64,000 nucleotides of DNA from Psychroserpens sp. GTDB lineage: Bacteria; Bacteroidota; Bacteroidia; Flavobacteriales; Flavobacteriaceae. The notes under the pieces are model-generated. The model made no database searches. It was not told the origin of the DNA and saw nothing but the letters and a program-made list of their open reading frames with translations. The stretch covers positions 500,979 to 564,978 of the forward strand of contig JAEPNY010000002.1 of NCBI GenBank assembly GCA_017643165.1, read 5' to 3'. Positions 34,615 through 43,671 of this stretch are shown here, piece by piece (position 1 is the stretch's first letter; every line of letters starts with the position of its first letter). A program made the position numbers and the translations under genes.

Positions 34615-35322
34615 CTATACTTCATTAATTAAAGCAACTGTATGACAGGCTGCAATCGCTGCAGTTTCGGTACGTAACCGAGATGTGCCTAAGGAAACAG
34701 GTTTAAATAATTGCTGTATGGCTTGCTCAATTTCCACACTGTTAAAATCACCTTCGGGCCCTATGAGAATGGTTACTGTAGATCCAGGCGTAATTTCAGA
34801 TTTAAAAGCACTCTTTTTGTCATCTTCGCAATGTGCAATAAACTTCTGTCCAGAAATACTTTGTTCTATAAAGGAGCTAAATGGTATTGCAGCATTCAGT
34901 TTTGGTAAGTAGCACGAAAGGGATTGTTTCATAGCTGCCATTATGATCTTTTCAAAGCGATCTGCTTTAATGACTTTTCGCTCACTATTTTTACAAATGA
35001 TTGGCGTGATTTCATCAACTCCTAATTCGGTGGCTTTTTCAAGAAACCATTCATAGCGATCATTAGACTTTGTAGGTGCTACAACCATATGCAGTTTGTA
35101 GGGTCTTGCGGCTTTTTTCTCCTTGGAGATTATTGATGCAATACACTTTTTTAAATCGGGAATGGTAATTTCAGCAGTAAATAAAACCCCATTACCATTA
35201 GTGATAAATAACTGATCTCCAGCTGTTTTTCGCAAAACTTTTATGATATGCCTGCTTTCGTCTTTTGAAAATTGAATCTGCTTATCATCACTATTTAAAT
35301 CGGCGTTATAAAATAACTGCAT
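34615..35322 (-). CDS. rsmE: 16S rRNA (uracil-1498-N3)-methyltransferase
   Basis: A 235-residue SPOUT enzyme that methylates U1498 of 16S rRNA. Family blocks are HIIKVLRKTAGDQLFITNG, EWFLEKATELGVDEITP, TILIGPEGDFNSVEI and LGTSRLRTETAAIAA, the last two forming the SAM knot. Length is standard. It overlaps the parvulin gene stop by one base. Confidence 0.95.
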   Translation of the reverse strand: MQLFYNADLNSDDKQIQFSKDESRHIIKVLRKTAGDQLFITNGNGVLFTAEITIPDLKKCIASIISKEKKAARPYKLHMVVAPTKSNDRYEWFLEKATELGVDEITPIICKNSERKVIKADRFEKIIMAAMKQSLSCYLPKLNAAIPFSSFIEQSISGQKFIAHCEDDKKSAFKSEITPGSTVTILIGPEGDFNSVEIEQAIQQLFKPVSLGTSRLRTETAAIAACHTVALINEV

Positions 35323-35960
35323 TATTTTCTTGGTTCCGTGATTTTTAAAACTTTAGCTTCTTCTATCAATCGTTTGTCATAGGTCATTAATGCTACATAA
35401 AACGAATTAGTTTCAGGGACATCAATCGTGAAAATATCGTCAGCGCGATAGTTACCATCTATAATTTGACGTTCAAATTCTGGATGTAGATCACCTTCTG
35501 TGAACCAGCCAATATCACCACCTTGTTTAGCCGAATTATCCATGGAATATTGTCGCGCTAGATCTTTAAACATATAGCCCTCATTATACTTGCTTATGAC
35601 TTTGGATCTGATAGCATTAATTTCTGACTTTGAAATTTTATTACCGTCTAAATAAACTACACTTACACGGTAATATGGGATTGCATACTTTTCAATTACT
35701 TTATAATAGGTCTTTTGTGGTGCATCACCAAATGTTCGTTTGGCTCCAACGCGCATGCTAAAAATACGATCGGCCATTCGTGTGTTATGCTTTTCGCGAT
35801 TAAACACGATTACTTTACCTTTTGCAGTTTTATTCTTTTTAAGGAAGATTGTAACATCATCCAATGTTTGTACGGAATCTAAAGATTTTTCGAAATCTTT
35901 TTGTGCTGTTGCTATAGAAACACAAAATAAAAGTAAAATGCAAAGAATTGATTTAGTCAT
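35322..35960 (-). CDS. parvulin-type peptidylprolyl isomerase, exported
   Basis: A 212-residue protein with a signal peptide (about 1-19, ending in ATAQ). The C-terminal half contains the parvulin rotamase core (FKDLARQYSMDNSAKQGGDI followed by GWFTEGDLHPEFE). It probably assists folding in the periplasm. It is co-transcribed with rsmE through a one-base overlap. Confidence 0.9.
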   Translation of the reverse strand: MTKSILCILLLFCVSIATAQKDFEKSLDSVQTLDDVTIFLKKNKTAKGKVIVFNREKHNTRMADRIFSMRVGAKRTFGDAPQKTYYKVIEKYAIPYYRVSVVYLDGNKISKSEINAIRSKVISKYNEGYMFKDLARQYSMDNSAKQGGDIGWFTEGDLHPEFERQIIDGNYRADDIFTIDVPETNSFYVALMTYDKRLIEEAKVLKITEPRK

Positions 35961-35983
35961 CTGTTAGGTGTTAAAATTTAAGT

Positions 35984-35991
35984 CAAAAATA
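35984..35991 (-). promoter_or_regulatory. Bacteroidota -7 element upstream of the parvulin gene
   Basis: Reads TATTTTTG on the minus strand, 23 bases before the ATG at 35960. No matching -33 box at the normal spacing. Confidence 0.4.
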
Positions 35992-36066
35992 AAGTTCTGA
36001 CCACATCTTAAAACAGAAGGCAAATGAAGTTTTTAAGAATTTATTGTTTATAACTCTTTATGTGAC

Positions 36067-36447
36067 TTATTTCACAGCAATCATGCTGATCTCTACATTT
36101 ACAAATTTCGGAAGATTAGCGACTTCTACAGTTTCTCTGGCAGGAGCCGTTTCTGAATTGAAGTACTGCGCATATACATCATTTATCTTAGTGAAATTAT
36201 GCATGTCACTAATAAAAATAGAGGTTTTAATTACATGCTCGAAAGTCATATCAGCAGCTGCTAAGACAGCTTTAAGGTTTTCCATGACTTGCTTAGTTTC
36301 TGCTGCTATTGAATCTAATACCATTTCCCCAGTAGCTGCATTGATAGCTATTTGTCCAGAGGTGTATAAGTTATTACCAGACAAAACTGCTTGATTGTAT
36401 GGGCCAATAGGAGCAGGAGCATCAGGAGTATTGATAATAGTTTTCAT
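36067..36447 (-). CDS. ridA: RidA family protein
   Basis: A 126-residue member of the RidA/YjgF family, which hydrolyses reactive enamine/imine intermediates from PLP enzymes. Visible motifs are APAPIGPYNQAVLSGNNLYTSG near the start, the C-terminal APARETVEVANLPKF with the ligand-binding Arg, and VEISMIAVK. Length is standard. It lies 10 bases after the LptD-like gene. Confidence 0.93.
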   Translation of the reverse strand: MKTIINTPDAPAPIGPYNQAVLSGNNLYTSGQIAINAATGEMVLDSIAAETKQVMENLKAVLAAADMTFEHVIKTSIFISDMHNFTKINDVYAQYFNSETAPARETVEVANLPKFVNVEISMIAVK

Positions 36448-36457
36448 AATTTAAAGA

Positions 36458-39184
36458 TTATAGCTGTTGATCACGTTGTCTTCGTTTATCGTATTTAAGA
36501 TCCTTAAGTAGACTTGAACGAATTCCGATAAAGAAATTCCATGAATTAAATGGTCCGAATGGTACCCATGAAAAATTCATACGCCAACTTAACAGATCTC
36601 TTTCAAATCGAAACTGTGTTTGCGTGAATCCTTTATTCACAAAATCATAACCAGATGAGACACCAACCGACCAACGTGGTGATAATTCAACATCACCAGA
36701 GAACATGAGTGAATTACTCGAAATCTCATTTTGTCGTGCCGTATTATTGTAGTTCACGGCATAGGCTAATCTAAGGTTCCACGGAATCTTATAATTGTAC
36801 AGTTCGGCTTTGTCCTCATCGTCATCGCCTTTATCATCATCTGTTAATCGTTGATCAGCGAAATCCTGAGGCTTTCCGAAGAGGTCATCAGCACGACCAC
36901 CACTTCGTAACGATTCTTCACGCGCTCTTGCGTCCAATCCGTCATCTGCGCCACCTCCAGCAAGTTCACGACTGGATATGGAGTAGCTTATATTAAGATT
37001 TGCGTTAGTCATTCTAAACAGACTTCCGCCATTGTCAACATTAAAAGTACTAATCCTTCTGTTGTTATTATCTAATGCGTAAGGATCCAGAACCATTCCG
37101 AAGTTGACATTCATTTTATCGTTCAATAAGGTAGTACCTCCAGCAATTCGCAATGGACTCCATTGTAATGAATCGGCCGCAAAATTATAAGATGTCGACA
37201 GGTTCAAGTTATTTAGCAGCATAACTTTTTTGGGTTCGGTTGCTGTACTGTCACGATCTCTAACTTTAGCTTCGAAATTATTACTGATTGCAATACCCAT
37301 AGAACTTGAATACGTTCTGTTTGGAACTCCAAATAATGCACCTTCAAATCTCGTGAATTGTTCGCGTCGCACTTCATCTGCCGTTGTTCCATCAGCATCA
37401 ACAACCTCAAAAGTATCATAGTATTGATCAAAAGCTGGGTTGATGTTATAACTAATGGAAGGACGTAATACATGTCGGATTTTCTGGATCTTCGGATCTT
37501 TTCCTTCCTTCTCGAAATTGAACATACCATAAATCGTAGTTCCTAAACTAACACTGAAATTGTAGGTTAAGAATCGATCAAACCCGTTTAAATCTTCCGT
37601 AATAATATCACCATTTTCATCTTGGAATCTATTAATGGTGTTTAGTGTCCAATTTTCTTCAATATTGGCATTGGCACTCATACTGAAGTAATTAAATACT
37701 TTGAAGTTTGTGGTAATTGGAATTGAGTGAACAGCACCAACTTTGGCATCTTCAAACATTTCCGATTTAAAGAATAGCGAATCGGTTGTTTGGATTCGAT
37801 TTTCTGCTCTTACGTTATATTGAAGGTTGATATTTTGAATAATTCCCTTTTTTGCACCAACTTTCGGTGCGAATGGAAAGATTCGACTAACACTACCTTG
37901 AAAGGTAGGTAAGGTCATATTAATCTGTTCTGTATTTGTGTTTTGAGAATGCGTAGCGGTCACATTCATATTGACCTGAGGTTCTCCCTGAAATGTTCTT
38001 GAATAGGAAATGGAAGACGCCAGCGTATTATTTTGGGTATTCGATAAATTTAATTGGTTAATAGACTGCCTAAAAAACTGGCTACTACCCAAGTTTACAG
38101 AAGCAGAGAACCTAGAATTGGGATTTGATTTTGAATCCTGGCTATGTGACCATCGAATATTATAGATGGTAGACTTACTAAAATCGGGAAATCCGCGCTC
38201 ACTATTAATAAGATTCTCATATCTAAAACTAAGATTTCCACCAAACTTATAACGCAAGGCGTAATTACTTTCTAAACGCAAGCCATAACTTCCATTGGTA
38301 TAGTAATCACCGAGGACAGCAAGATCAACATAATCACTTATCGCAAAATAATAACCACCATTTTGTAGAAAATAACCACGATCATTACCTAAATCCTGAC
38401 CTGGTGTCGGTACAATGACACCTGAAGTTTGTTTTCTAGACATTGGAAAATAGGCGAAAGGTAGTCCTATTGGTGTTGGCACATCATATATAAATAAATT
38501 GGTTAAACCAGTGACCACTTTGACACCTGGTACAACCTTCGCTGTTCGCATTAAGAAATAGTACTCCGGATCATCTAAGTTTTCCGATGTGGTAAACTGA
38601 CCATTCTTTATGAAGAGCGTAGAATCATTTTCCATTTTGGTAGTTTCGGCAATGATTGTACCACCACTTTGCTCAGTCTTTGAATTAAATACCAAAGCTT
38701 TTTTGGTCACCGTATTAAAAATGATTGAATCTGGTTCAATAACACTTTGTCCTTGGGTAAAGACAGGGGCTTGCGTATAATTACCTAAAGTGTCTTTTAG
38801 GCGACCAGCGTATACAAGGTCTTTACCATGATCAATTACAATAACACCTGCCTTGATATTCATATCGGTATAATCAACCTGAGCTTCATTATATAAAGTA
38901 GTTTGATTTTTCCGTTGGTTCATTCGCACAAAATCCTTCGCCGTATAATTAACGATGTCTGATAATGTTTCTTTCTTAGGTAAGGTGTCTTGTTTAACGC
39001 TATCTATTTCTACAGTCTTGGTGGGACGAGCCAAAAGTGAATCGACTTTCACTACTGTACTATCTTGTATTGGTTTTGGTTTTATTGGATCTTTAGGTTT
39101 GGGCAATTCCTGAGCCAAGCAGAACATGTTAATAAACATGGTAAAACTTAGGGTTAAAAGTATGTGTAAGCTTTTTGTGCGCAA
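36458..39184 (-). CDS. LptD-like outer-membrane LPS assembly protein
   Basis: A large outer-membrane beta-barrel protein of the Bacteroidota LptD type, which places lipopolysaccharide in the outer membrane with LptE. The N-terminal part has an OstA-like domain (VNYTAKDFVRMN, ADVITDKG-like IKAGVIVIDHGKD), then the barrel with the family block PTPIGLPFAYFPMS. I propose the TTG at 39184, giving an ideal signal peptide (RTKSLHILLTLSFTMFINMF, then CLAQ). ATGs at 39271 or 39322 would give 937 or 954 residues with a long poor N-terminus. Confidence 0.85.
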   Translation of the reverse strand: MRTKSLHILLTLSFTMFINMFCLAQELPKPKDPIKPKPIQDSTVVKVDSLLARPTKTVEIDSVKQDTLPKKETLSDIVNYTAKDFVRMNQRKNQTTLYNEAQVDYTDMNIKAGVIVIDHGKDLVYAGRLKDTLGNYTQAPVFTQGQSVIEPDSIIFNTVTKKALVFNSKTEQSGGTIIAETTKMENDSTLFIKNGQFTTSENLDDPEYYFLMRTAKVVPGVKVVTGLTNLFIYDVPTPIGLPFAYFPMSRKQTSGVIVPTPGQDLGNDRGYFLQNGGYYFAISDYVDLAVLGDYYTNGSYGLRLESNYALRYKFGGNLSFRYENLINSERGFPDFSKSTIYNIRWSHSQDSKSNPNSRFSASVNLGSSQFFRQSINQLNLSNTQNNTLASSISYSRTFQGEPQVNMNVTATHSQNTNTEQINMTLPTFQGSVSRIFPFAPKVGAKKGIIQNINLQYNVRAENRIQTTDSLFFKSEMFEDAKVGAVHSIPITTNFKVFNYFSMSANANIEENWTLNTINRFQDENGDIITEDLNGFDRFLTYNFSVSLGTTIYGMFNFEKEGKDPKIQKIRHVLRPSISYNINPAFDQYYDTFEVVDADGTTADEVRREQFTRFEGALFGVPNRTYSSSMGIAISNNFEAKVRDRDSTATEPKKVMLLNNLNLSTSYNFAADSLQWSPLRIAGGTTLLNDKMNVNFGMVLDPYALDNNNRRISTFNVDNGGSLFRMTNANLNISYSISSRELAGGGADDGLDARAREESLRSGGRADDLFGKPQDFADQRLTDDDKGDDDEDKAELYNYKIPWNLRLAYAVNYNNTARQNEISSNSLMFSGDVELSPRWSVGVSSGYDFVNKGFTQTQFRFERDLLSWRMNFSWVPFGPFNSWNFFIGIRSSLLKDLKYDKRRQRDQQL

Positions 39185-39231
39185 TCCTTTTAATGTATTT
39201 TTGCTAATGTATGGCTCGGTTTTTGAATTGC

Positions 39232-39239
39232 CAAAATTA
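39232..39239 (-). promoter_or_regulatory. Bacteroidota -7 element before the LptD-like gene
   Basis: Reads TAATTTTG on the minus strand. It lies downstream of the two upstream ATGs and 48 bases before the proposed TTG start, so it supports the later start if it is the working promoter. No -33 box was found. Confidence 0.4.
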
Positions 39240-39312
39240 CATTTATTTTTTATGATTACTTTAATTATCATATAAATTATATGTGGCGTCAGAGTCTTGG
39301 AAAAATGAGACG

Positions 39313-39344
39313 TTTGAGGCACTTAAAATAAACCGATATTTTTA
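39313..39344 (+). promoter_or_regulatory. promoter of the amidase-MlaD gene group
   Basis: A -33 TTTG at 39313-39316 and a -7 TATTTTTA at 39337-39344 (one mismatch to TAnnTTTG) are separated by 20 bases. The amidase ATG follows 15 bases later. Confidence 0.5.
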
Positions 39345-39358
39345 AACGTTAAACTCGT

Positions 39359-40474
39359 ATGAAAACGACTTTTCTATATATTTTGGTATTTGCGTCATGC
39401 TTATTTACCAGTATTTTAACACCAGTCAATGCATTGCAAAATGGGTCTGATAAATTTGTTGTGGTTTTAGACGCTGGTCACGGCGGAAAAGATCCTGGTC
39501 GTCCTACCAAATACGGTTATAAAGAGAAGAATATCGCGTTGAAGTTAGTTTTGGCTGTTGGTGCCGAACTTGAAAAGAATGAAGACATCAAAGTTATTTA
39601 TACAAGAAAATCTGACAAATTTCTTCAACTTTACGAACGAGCAGCTATCGCAAACAAAGCAGATGCCGATTTATTTATTTCCATTCACTGTAATGCACAT
39701 AATTCTCAAGCCTACGGAACAGAAACCTATGTGTTGGCGACTAGAGCAAACAATAAGAACATTGAAATTGCCAAACGCGAGAACGAGGTAATTTTTCTCG
39801 AATCTAATTATGAACGCAATTACGAGGGCTTTGATCCTAATTCTCCAGAGTCTTTAATTTCTTTAAACCTACTGCAGGAAGAATATTTAGATCAAAGTAT
39901 CCAGCTCGCCAGAAATATTGAAGATAACTTCAAAATAGATATTAAACGAAAGAGTAGAGGGGTTAAGCAAGCAGGGTTTTGGGTGTTGCATAATACCTAT
40001 ATGCCAAGCGTATTGATTGAAACTGGATTTATAACCAACAAAAAAGAAGGTGATTACTTAAATTCAAAAAAGGGACAACGCGATATCACCAAATCGATTG
40101 TAAAAGCGATCAAAGAGTATAAGAAAGAATTAGAACTAAATATTGGTGTTGATGTGTATCAGCCTGACAATTCAGAAGCTATTGTTATTGATGATCCGCA
40201 AATCATCAAAAATGTTGTTTTTAAAGTTCAAATCGCTGCAAGTTCGAAAGGTATTGAGCCTAAACCATATAATTTTAAGGGCCTGAGCGATATTTCTCGA
40301 GAAAAGGTAGGTTCGATGTTCCGCTATTATTATGGTTACACTTCTGATTATTCTGAAATCAAACAACTTCAAGAAAATGCTAAAACAAAAGGGTATTCAG
40401 ATTGTTTTGTTGTAGCCTTTAGAGATGGAAAAAAAATTGATGTTTCGGAAGCTTTAAAATCCACCTCTAATTAG
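39359..40474 (+). CDS. N-acetylmuramoyl-L-alanine amidase with SPOR-like C-terminus
   Basis: A 371-residue cell wall hydrolase that splits the amide between MurNAc and the stem peptide. After a signal peptide (about 1-25) comes an Amidase_3 domain with zinc-site motifs VVLDAGHGGKDPG and ISIHCNAH and the catalytic Glu in LIETGFITN. The C-terminal 75 residues (VFKVQIAASS...) look like a SPOR domain, which binds denuded septal glycan. Together these suggest a role in cell separation. Confidence 0.93.
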   Translation: MKTTFLYILVFASCLFTSILTPVNALQNGSDKFVVVLDAGHGGKDPGRPTKYGYKEKNIALKLVLAVGAELEKNEDIKVIYTRKSDKFLQLYERAAIANKADADLFISIHCNAHNSQAYGTETYVLATRANNKNIEIAKRENEVIFLESNYERNYEGFDPNSPESLISLNLLQEEYLDQSIQLARNIEDNFKIDIKRKSRGVKQAGFWVLHNTYMPSVLIETGFITNKKEGDYLNSKKGQRDITKSIVKAIKEYKKELELNIGVDVYQPDNSEAIVIDDPQIIKNVVFKVQIAASSKGIEPKPYNFKGLSDISREKVGSMFRYYYGYTSDYSEIKQLQENAKTKGYSDCFVVAFRDGKKIDVSEALKSTSN

Positions 40475-40522
40475 AAACATTCTTTATATATTTATCACTA
40501 ATTTAACCGAAAATTAAAAAGT

Positions 40523-41467
40523 TTGAAAATCTCAAGAGAAGTTAAAACGGCTGTGCTTGTCCTTTCGGGGATATTCCTGTTGATTTTTTTATTTAATTAT
40601 ATGAAAGGTGATAACCTGTTTGAACCACAGGATACCTATTTCACAGAATTTGACTACAATGCTTTAAGTCAATCTTCTCCAGTTACTGTTAGAGGTAATC
40701 GCGTTGGGAAGGTGAAAAACATTATATACGATTACGAAACTGGTAAAACACGAGTTGCTTTTAGCGTAGATGAAAAGCTTAAATTCTCGAAAGAAAGCCG
40801 CGTACGTTTGTATGAAACTGGATTGATGGGTGGGAACGCTCTAGCTTTAATAGTGAGTACAAAAGGCGAACAAGCAGTTTATGGTGATTATTTAGAATCA
40901 GAAGTAGAACAAGGGCTTGTGACGAGTTTGAGTAAGAACTTTTCTAACGTCGGTACAGAATTAGGAACGACATTAAAATCGGCTGATACATTATTAGTTA
41001 ATTTAAATAAAATTGTAGCTGATGAGTCTGAAGATGGTTTACAAAACGCCATAGCAGAGCTCAACGCAACAATGAAATCATTTAAAGCTGTAGCGCAATC
41101 AGTTGATGTTATGGTCAAAATGAATGATGATAAACTAGCCTCTGTTTTAACTAATGTAGATTCAATTACTAAAGACCTGTCGGTTATTACTAGTGATCTC
41201 AAAAATGTTAAGCTCTCTCAGACGGTTGCTGAACTCGATAAGACCTTAGCTTCTGTTAATTCGATCATGTCTCAAATAGATAATGGCGAAGGTACCATTG
41301 GCAAATTACTCAAGGATGAAGGACTTTATGAAAATCTTGAGGCCGCATCAAAAGAGATGGAAGAATTAATAAGAGATATTAAACTACATCCAGCACGTTA
41401 CAGACGTATTTTATCAAAAAAGGAAATTCCTTACACACCACCAGCCGAAGAAAGCGAAAATAACTAA
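40523..41467 (+). CDS. MlaD/MCE family protein
   Basis: A 314-residue protein starting at TTG with a short basic N-terminus, a membrane helix at about 11-29 and an MCE domain (LSQSSPVTVRGNRVGKVKNI). A long helical C-terminal part follows (KLASVLTNVDSITKDLSVI). MCE proteins carry lipids between membranes with an ABC permease. No mlaE/mlaF genes are adjacent. It lies 48 bases after the amidase. Confidence 0.9.
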   Translation: MKISREVKTAVLVLSGIFLLIFLFNYMKGDNLFEPQDTYFTEFDYNALSQSSPVTVRGNRVGKVKNIIYDYETGKTRVAFSVDEKLKFSKESRVRLYETGLMGGNALALIVSTKGEQAVYGDYLESEVEQGLVTSLSKNFSNVGTELGTTLKSADTLLVNLNKIVADESEDGLQNAIAELNATMKSFKAVAQSVDVMVKMNDDKLASVLTNVDSITKDLSVITSDLKNVKLSQTVAELDKTLASVNSIMSQIDNGEGTIGKLLKDEGLYENLEAASKEMEELIRDIKLHPARYRRILSKKEIPYTPPAEESENN

Positions 41468-41475
41468 TCAACTCT

Positions 41476-42807
41476 ATGGAATATATACCTCAAATATTAT
41501 TTGCAATTGCCCTAATTGTAGGCATTGGCTATTTCGCAAGAAATGTCAAAAAATTGACACGTAATATCAATTTGGGTCGCGATGTAGATGCTAACGATAA
41601 TAAATCCCAACGTTGGAAGAACATGACTATGATCGCTTTAGGTCAGAGTAAAATGGTAAAACGTCCAATAGCAGGAATTTTACATGTCATTGTCTATGTA
41701 GGATTCGTAATTATAAATATTGAAGTCCTCGAAATTATTATTGATGGATTAACTGGGAACCATCGCATCTTTGCACCAGCAGGCACAATATATGATGTAT
41801 TGATTGCTTCATTTGAAGTATTAGCATTTTTGGTGCTCGTAGCTGTGATTGCATTTTGGATTAGACGAAATGTGATTAAACTGAAACGCTTTTTGAGCGC
41901 GGAGATGAAGGGATGGCCAAAAAATGACGGAAATATCATCCTATATTTTGAAGTGGTTCTCATGGGATTGTTTCTCACTATGAATGCAACCGATTATCAA
42001 TTACAACTCAATGGTGCTACTGGCTATACTGAAGCAGGATTATTTCCTGTAAGTCAGTTTTTATTACCACTATTTGATGGTTTATCTAATAGTACATTAA
42101 TTATAGTAGAACGCACAGCTTGGTGGCTTCATATCTTAGGAATTTTAATATTCCTGAACTATCTGTACTTCTCTAAACACCTTCACATTTTGCTAGCGTT
42201 CCCTAATACGTACTACGGAAAGCTAAAACCTAAAGGTCAATTTGATAATCTAGAAGCTGTTACTAAGGAGGTAAAAATGATGATGGACCCTAATGTCGAT
42301 CCGTTTGCGGCACCACCCGAAGGTGCAGAAACTGCAATGCCTGCCAAATTTGGTGCTAGTGATGTTCAAGATTTAAGTTGGTTAAACTTGATGAATGCCT
42401 ACTCTTGTACCGAATGTGGAAGATGCACTAGTGAATGTCCGGCAAATCAAACAGGTAAAAAATTATCCCCTAGAAAGATCATGATGGATACACGTGATCG
42501 TTTAGAAGAGGTAGGAAAAAATATAGATTCAAATAAGGGCGAATTTAAAGATGATGGTAAACAGCTAATAGGTGATTACATATCTCATGAAGAATTATGG
42601 GCTTGTACAAGTTGTAATGCTTGTGTTGAAGCTTGTCCTATAAGCATCGATCCGTTAGATATTATTGTTCAAATGCGACAATACCTAGTGATGGAACAGA
42701 GTGCGGCACCAATGGAGTTGAATAATATGATGACCAATATTGAAAATAATGGTGCACCTTGGCCATATAATCAAATGGACCGATTGAATTGGAAAAATGA
42801 AGCATAA
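41476..42807 (+). CDS. membrane-bound 4Fe-4S (HdrD/GlpC-like) oxidoreductase subunit
   Basis: A 443-residue protein. Five membrane helices in the first 240 residues resemble nitrate reductase gamma-type cytochrome subunits, with several membrane His residues. Two CxxCxxCxxxCP 4Fe-4S motifs follow, at Cys311 (CTECGRCTSECP) and Cys377 (CTSCNACVEACP). The role is electron transfer between the quinone pool and the CCG-domain protein encoded at 43672, as in heterodisulfide reductase-like complexes. Electron donor and acceptor are unknown. Confidence 0.9.
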   Translation: MEYIPQILFAIALIVGIGYFARNVKKLTRNINLGRDVDANDNKSQRWKNMTMIALGQSKMVKRPIAGILHVIVYVGFVIINIEVLEIIIDGLTGNHRIFAPAGTIYDVLIASFEVLAFLVLVAVIAFWIRRNVIKLKRFLSAEMKGWPKNDGNIILYFEVVLMGLFLTMNATDYQLQLNGATGYTEAGLFPVSQFLLPLFDGLSNSTLIIVERTAWWLHILGILIFLNYLYFSKHLHILLAFPNTYYGKLKPKGQFDNLEAVTKEVKMMMDPNVDPFAAPPEGAETAMPAKFGASDVQDLSWLNLMNAYSCTECGRCTSECPANQTGKKLSPRKIMMDTRDRLEEVGKNIDSNKGEFKDDGKQLIGDYISHEELWACTSCNACVEACPISIDPLDIIVQMRQYLVMEQSAAPMELNNMMTNIENNGAPWPYNQMDRLNWKNEA

Positions 42808-43145
42808 TGCAACTTTTACTTCGGAAATATCATCTGTTTTTGGGTGTTTTCTTTTGTTTGAGTAGTCTTAATCTAAATGGACAATCCTACAGGAAAGACT
42901 CTCTACAAATTAAATCGTATACCCAGATTGAGTATGTCAATAACGAAGTGAAAACAATAAAACTATTAAAGGTATTATGTGACTATTGTACCGATTATCA
43001 AAAACAAGTAATAGGAGAAGAGGCGAAGCGCAGAGCGTTCTTAGAGCGTCTTGATCCGAAGAATAGAATAGAAAATGGTAAAAAGCGATTAGCAATTTAC
43101 ATACGAATAGCAAAAACAGATTTTGCAGCAATAAAACCAAACTAA
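42807..43145 (+). CDS. small exported protein, unknown function
   Basis: A 112-residue protein with a signal peptide (about 1-25, ending in LNGQ). It has a Cys pair in VLCDYCTDYQ and is rich in Lys/Arg towards the C-terminus. The start overlaps the stop of the Fe-S gene by one base, so it is translationally coupled. No family recognised. Confidence 0.75.
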   Translation: MQLLLRKYHLFLGVFFCLSSLNLNGQSYRKDSLQIKSYTQIEYVNNEVKTIKLLKVLCDYCTDYQKQVIGEEAKRRAFLERLDPKNRIENGKKRLAIYIRIAKTDFAAIKPN

Positions 43146-43183
43146 GTTTAATCATTTAAATTCCTGACCAAAAGGAAACACCT

Positions 43184-43630
43184 ATGAAAAGAGAAGAAGC
43201 TGATAAGTTTTTACACGACAAAGTAGAAGCAGGAGAGAAAGTAAGTCCAGTATTACCTAAAGGCGTCAAAAATTATTTAATTGATATTGATGGTACAATT
43301 ACCGATGATATCCCAAATGAAGAACCAGAACGAATGGCGACCTGTGCACCTTATCCAGATGCATTGGCCACATGTAATAAGTGGCACGAAGAAGGCCATA
43401 TGATATGTTTCTTTACATCACGAACTGAAGATCATCGTGAAGTGACCACAAATTGGTTGAACCAACACGGTTTTAAATTTCATTCACTTCTAATGGGTAA
43501 ACCTAGAGGTGGAAATTACCACTGGATTGATAATCACTTAGTGAAAGCAACACGCTATAAGGGGAAATTTACAGATTTAGTAGATAAAAATGTTACTATA
43601 CAAGTGTTTGATGATGGTCATCATGACTAA
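43184..43630 (+). CDS. HAD-superfamily phosphatase-like protein
   Basis: A 148-residue protein with HAD motif I (NYLIDIDGTITDD) near residue 32 and motif II (ICFFTSRTED). A Lys in KPRGG and the Asp pair in VFDDGHHD occupy places fit for motifs III and IV. Such flavobacterial proteins are sometimes labelled phosphoheptose isomerase, which the motifs do not support. The substrate is unknown. It is part of the Fe-S gene group. Confidence 0.8.
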   Translation: MKREEADKFLHDKVEAGEKVSPVLPKGVKNYLIDIDGTITDDIPNEEPERMATCAPYPDALATCNKWHEEGHMICFFTSRTEDHREVTTNWLNQHGFKFHSLLMGKPRGGNYHWIDNHLVKATRYKGKFTDLVDKNVTIQVFDDGHHD

Positions 43631-43671
43631 TCTACAAGCACTAAATAGATTATAATATATAACAAACACAC

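Noticed and set aside
43184-43630. Naming this gene phosphoheptose isomerase
   Set aside because: The sequence shows HAD motifs and not a SIS-domain isomerase.
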